DNA of 64,000 nt from Ambrosia x helenae (Eukaryota; Streptophyta; Magnoliopsida; Asterales; Asteraceae). The translations under genes were made by a program, and so were the position numbers. Shown here one piece after another: positions 62,501 through 64,000 of the stretch. A model generated the notes under the pieces. It had not been told where the DNA came from and did not search any database. It saw only the letters and a program-made list of their open reading frames with translations. Positions within the stretch are counted from its first letter, which is position 1. Every line of letters starts with the position of its first letter. The stretch lies in the NCBI GenBank assembly GCA_030844895.1, contig CM061233.1, forward strand, positions 48,823,937-48,887,936, written 5' to 3'.

Positions 62501-63942
62501 GTGGCGCATAATCTGTCCTAAAAACGCAGATTGTGTATTATGTGTTTATGTGACTATTTGGAGTCTTATATGATATGTATTTGACATGAAATTATATGAA
62601 TACTTATAGGAGATGTGTATAAGGTATAAAACTGATAATAATCATTATGATCACCAACGGGATACGTAGGACTTACTTGTGCATGTAGAGTCACTAGGTG
62701 TCACTACACAATTTGAACTTTAGAAGTTTTGGACAAACGAGTTACATGATGTGTTGGTTATGCACGTATTCTCACCTAGTGACACTTGTAATAGGGAGTT
62801 GGTAGCTCGTTACTGTTTGAGGGATTTGGATCATTCACGTGCAACCTAAGGTGAGTTTCACTACTTTTTCTCAAAAGCATGCGTCTCAGGTTTGAGACAA
62901 CTTTGGTAAACGTTTTCTAGTCTGGTTTGGGACTACTTTTACATCTCGGGTTTACGACTCCTTGTGTGGGTTGGGTTTTGACTCATTGTGTGGGTCGGGT
63001 TTACGATTCCTTTTGTGGATCGGGTTTTTGATCAGTTTAAACTTATTGGTCCTTTGTGAACTAAACACTCTATCATTTGGAAAGTCCTTGCATATTATTG
63101 GGTTAATCGCTGGAGGCGAACAGGGTATTAGTTGATAGCGCTATTAGGTTGTGCAGCAACCTCATGCCTGAGGTGCTTGAGGCACGGGCATGAACTTCTG
63201 ACCACATTTGAGAACTGGTGTTAATAGACACCAGTTATTGAGGCAAATTATTATGTTACTGAAGGTGTCCCAATAATACTGTTTAGTTGCAATGAGTGGG
63301 TTAGCTACCCTGACACGCTTAAACTATACTTGAACATTTTGGTCTGGAGGACCTACGCTTTTACTTGGTTACGTGGTTTTGGAAACCAGCGCATTTACTT
63401 ACTCATTTTCTTTACTTAGTGAACTCACCAACATTGTTTGTTGACCCACGATATACATGCTTTTGCAGGTAGTTAGCTTCCGGTGCCACGATTAGAAAGC
63501 ACTGCACACTTCACTGCATTTGGGGTTTTGGGCATACACTTAAATTATATATCATGCTTTTACATTTTCTTTCGTATGGTTTTAATTTGGGCGCATTGTT
63601 TTGCGCATGGTTTTAAAATGTTTAATTTTGGTTTACGCTTCCGCAGCTTAACTAAACTTGGTTTTTGAAAACGAACTAAATGGTTTGGGCATTTAGAGTT
63701 TTTTCATATGACTTATGGCTATGGGATCCTGGTATGTCATGCGCCTCGCGGTATAAACCCCGCAGTGGAAATTTGAGGGTGTGACAACGTAGATGCTCAA
63801 AATGCAAAAACACAAACCTAGGGACTTGAGAATGAACACCTACATGCACCATAGGAGACCACAAGTACCCATTGGTAAATTTAATCTTAATCTTGGATGA
63901 TTGATTTAAACCGGCCATTTCAGCAATCAAGTTAGGAATTAC
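47532..63942 (-). CDS. REM-type B3 gene split by a retrotransposon in its intron
   Basis: One exon is 63942-63818 (VIPNLIAEMAGLNQSSKIKI...NGYLWSPMVHV) and the next is 47682-47532 (FTAIGWDVLRESEGISIGDY, then FVTKIDTQEVIDL and a stop). The first ends in phase 2 (CCT AG|GTTTG) and the second begins G after TTAAG, restoring an Arg codon. Together they form one continuous B3 domain. The 16 kb between is an intron into which the gypsy element 47760-63786 inserted; the target duplication ACGTA lies in intron sequence on both sides. Upstream exons are beyond the window. Splicing over a 16 kb intron is possible but unproven. Confidence 0.78.
47755..47759. repeat. Target-site duplication, left (ACGTA)
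   Basis: ACGTA directly before the LTR start at 47760; the partner is 63787-63791. Confidence 0.92.
48251..48264 (+). promoter_or_regulatory. Probable TATA region of the LTR
   Basis: TATTATATATATAG followed by an A-run and a CT-rich leader (CCCACTCTCTCTC), about 490 bp into the LTR. Confidence 0.45.
49671..49782 (+). repeat. Minisatellite, about 24 bp units, in the LTR
   Basis: Units like GGGTTTTGACTCCTTGTGTG are repeated. The left LTR has one more unit than the right LTR (about 62946-63030). Confidence 0.85.
50541..50719 (+). promoter_or_regulatory. PBS and untranslated leader
   Basis: The PBS TGGTATCAGAGCCA is at 50544-50557, three bases after the LTR, complementary to the initiator tRNA-Met end. 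The leader continues to roughly 50719, where pol coding of the nested element begins without any gag. Confidence 0.9.
50726..53431 (+). pseudogene. pol: Gypsy pol: RT, RNase H, integrase (three in-frame stops)
   Basis: RT begins near SSPWGAPILFVKKKDG and includes FRTRYGHFEFLVMPFGLTNA and the catalytic VFIDDILVYS. RNase H shows FVVYCDASIRGLG and YTDHKSLQHIF. Integrase has the HHCC finger (H..H, then CLTCAKVK), MDFVTKLP, FDRDSRF and TDGQSERT for the D,D,E triad, and a C-terminal RRPEFTWEREDQMK, a reduced chromodomain-like tail. The protein is otherwise continuous but has stops at about 51986, 52094 and 52334. Pol copies RNA to DNA and inserts it. Protease and gag are missing. It could not work alone. 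Confidence 0.93.
53440..53555 (+). promoter_or_regulatory. Doubled PPT module of the nested element
   Basis: TTTCAACGTGGGGATGATG occurs twice. The first is followed by TGTGACATCCGG (decoy, 53467) and the second by the true LTR start TGTGACACCTGG at 53556, 89 bp on. Confidence 0.8.
53945..54120 (+). repeat. TTCGACC/GGTCGAA palindromes before the LTR TATA box
   Basis: Near-palindromes such as TTCGACCACTTCGAGTGG with TCGAAG, plus GGGTCGAAGG and CCTTCGACC words. They lie at the same place as the GCGAGTAGG cluster in the related LTR but differ in sequence. A second cluster (GGGCGAAGGAG, TTCGACC) is at 54913-55085. Confidence 0.8.
54127..54134 (+). promoter_or_regulatory. TATA box of the nested element LTR
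   Basis: TATAAATA, 571 bp into the LTR, directly after the palindrome cluster. Confidence 0.75.
56138..57014 (+). other. Decayed gag N-terminal region of the outer element
   Basis: It lies between the nested LTR and the first recognisable gag. There are only short open frames, one of them lysine/arginine-rich (about 56583-56804). No motif could be identified. Confidence 0.4.
57015..57936 (+). pseudogene. Decayed gag and protease of the outer element
   Basis: 57015-57180 aligns by eye with the capsid part of gag at 18310-18480 (GTAAACC.., GGAACTGAAGG.., GCAGTTGCCC..), with stops and frameshifts. 57230-57330 continues it (EIDAYTTKLQELD). From about 57545 a frame reads GARGRAFVIGAGEA, then after a stop ALTF-like residues lead to YDTGADYSFVSSKF, the aspartic protease active site (DTGA), and about 57820 GMDWLSKQ. 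No CX2CX4HX4C knuckle was found between capsid and protease. Confidence 0.75.
58082..60850 (+). pseudogene. pol: Pol of the outer element (RT, RNase H, integrase), multiply broken
   Basis: The RT frame opens after a small frame-breaking deletion near 58110 (LPGFP runs straight into FQIDLAPG). It contains SSLWGAPVMFVKKKDG, LVMPFGLTNAPAVF and VFIDDILIYS. RNase H reads VVYCGASIQGLG: the catalytic Asp found in the neighbour copy (YCDAS) is Gly. Stops follow at 59242 and 59287, with a damaged linker near 59460-59560. Integrase keeps the HHCC finger, MDFITKLP and TDGQSECT, with stops near 59898 and 60012. It ends with a chromodomain-like stretch cut by a stop at 60786. It is dead for transposition by its own proteins. 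Confidence 0.92.
60905..61036 (+). promoter_or_regulatory. Doubled PPT module of the outer element
   Basis: TTTCAACTTGGGGATGATG occurs twice. The decoy LTR start TGTGACATCCGGG at 60943 precedes the true start TGTGATACCCCGC at 61037 by 94 bp. Confidence 0.8.
61037..63786 (+). repeat. 3' LTR, 2750 bp
   Basis: The partner of 47760-50540. It ends GAGGGTGTGACA, followed by the target duplication ACGTA. Confidence 0.94.
63787..63791. repeat. Target-site duplication, right (ACGTA)
   Basis: Identical to 47755-47759. Confidence 0.92.
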
Positions 63943-64000
63943 CTACATATTAAAAAAAATGAATAAGGATTACAAAATTGTAGATGGAATACGCAAAAAA

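Larger units (their letters stand above)
47760..63786 (+). mobile_element. Full-length Ty3/gypsy retrotransposon with LTRs and TSD
   Basis: LTRs are 47760-50540 and 61037-63786, with PBS at 50544, PPT before 61037 and perfect ACGTA duplications outside. Its own coding region is 56138-60850 (gag relic, protease, RT, RNase H, integrase), all broken. A second, 5'-truncated gypsy element (about 50720-56137) sits between its leader and its gag. The integrase C-terminus and PPT style fit a chromovirus of the Tekay/Del type, which is an inference. Confidence 0.92.

Overview
The window looks like nuclear DNA from a flowering plant, probably a eudicot. It is AT-rich and repeat-dominated, with large plant Ty3/gypsy LTR retrotransposons primed by initiator tRNA-Met, Helitron-type ends and a Helitron helicase remnant, LINE tails, and intron-containing genes with plant B3 (REM-type) DNA-binding domains. 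The LTR style hints at Asteraceae, but that is only an impression. There are no prokaryotic genes, rRNA or tRNA genes, or CRISPR arrays.

Region 1 (1-18068, minus strand) is a head-to-tail array of a large LTR element with no recognisable protein genes. The order on the minus strand is LTR (18068-14566), internal domain (14565-7584), LTR (7583-4065), then a second internal domain that runs off the window at base 1. The period is about 10.5 kb. Each internal domain carries an 11-copy, 86-88 bp satellite whose units keep a hairpin despite sequence change. The array sits inside the gag gene of another gypsy element.

Region 2 (18069-22667, plus strand) is the 3' part of that host element: a broken gag containing an intron-like insert, an RNase H scrap where pol should be, a doubled polypurine-tract module and a 2.7 kb 3' LTR.

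Region 3 (22668-47759) is accessory, gene-fragment-rich DNA. On the minus strand there are three REM/B3 genes or gene parts (22982-24272, 40678-41186, and 47532-47682, which continues at 63818-63942), two copies of a small two-finger zinc-finger gene (one broken), and an apparently intact 11-exon RPA1-like gene (42777-45640). On the plus strand there is a probable Helitron (32251-36120) carrying a truncated B3 gene, a higher-order tandem repeat and the C-terminus of a Helitron helicase. Further Helitron-like 3' ends lie at 24428, 40524 and 41585. Two LINE tails and a possible ecdysoneless-type gene tail are also present.

Region 4 (47760-63786) is a complete-length gypsy element with both LTRs, a PBS, a PPT and a perfect 5-bp target duplication (ACGTA). 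It lies in the intron of the third B3 gene. Inside it is a 5'-truncated second gypsy element (about 50720-56137) of the same family as Region 2, so there are two pol reading regions. Both are broken by stops or frameshifts.

Overall this is a small REM/B3 gene neighbourhood repeatedly invaded by Helitrons, LINEs and nested gypsy elements. Only the RPA1-like gene and two of the B3 loci keep open, spliceable reading frames.
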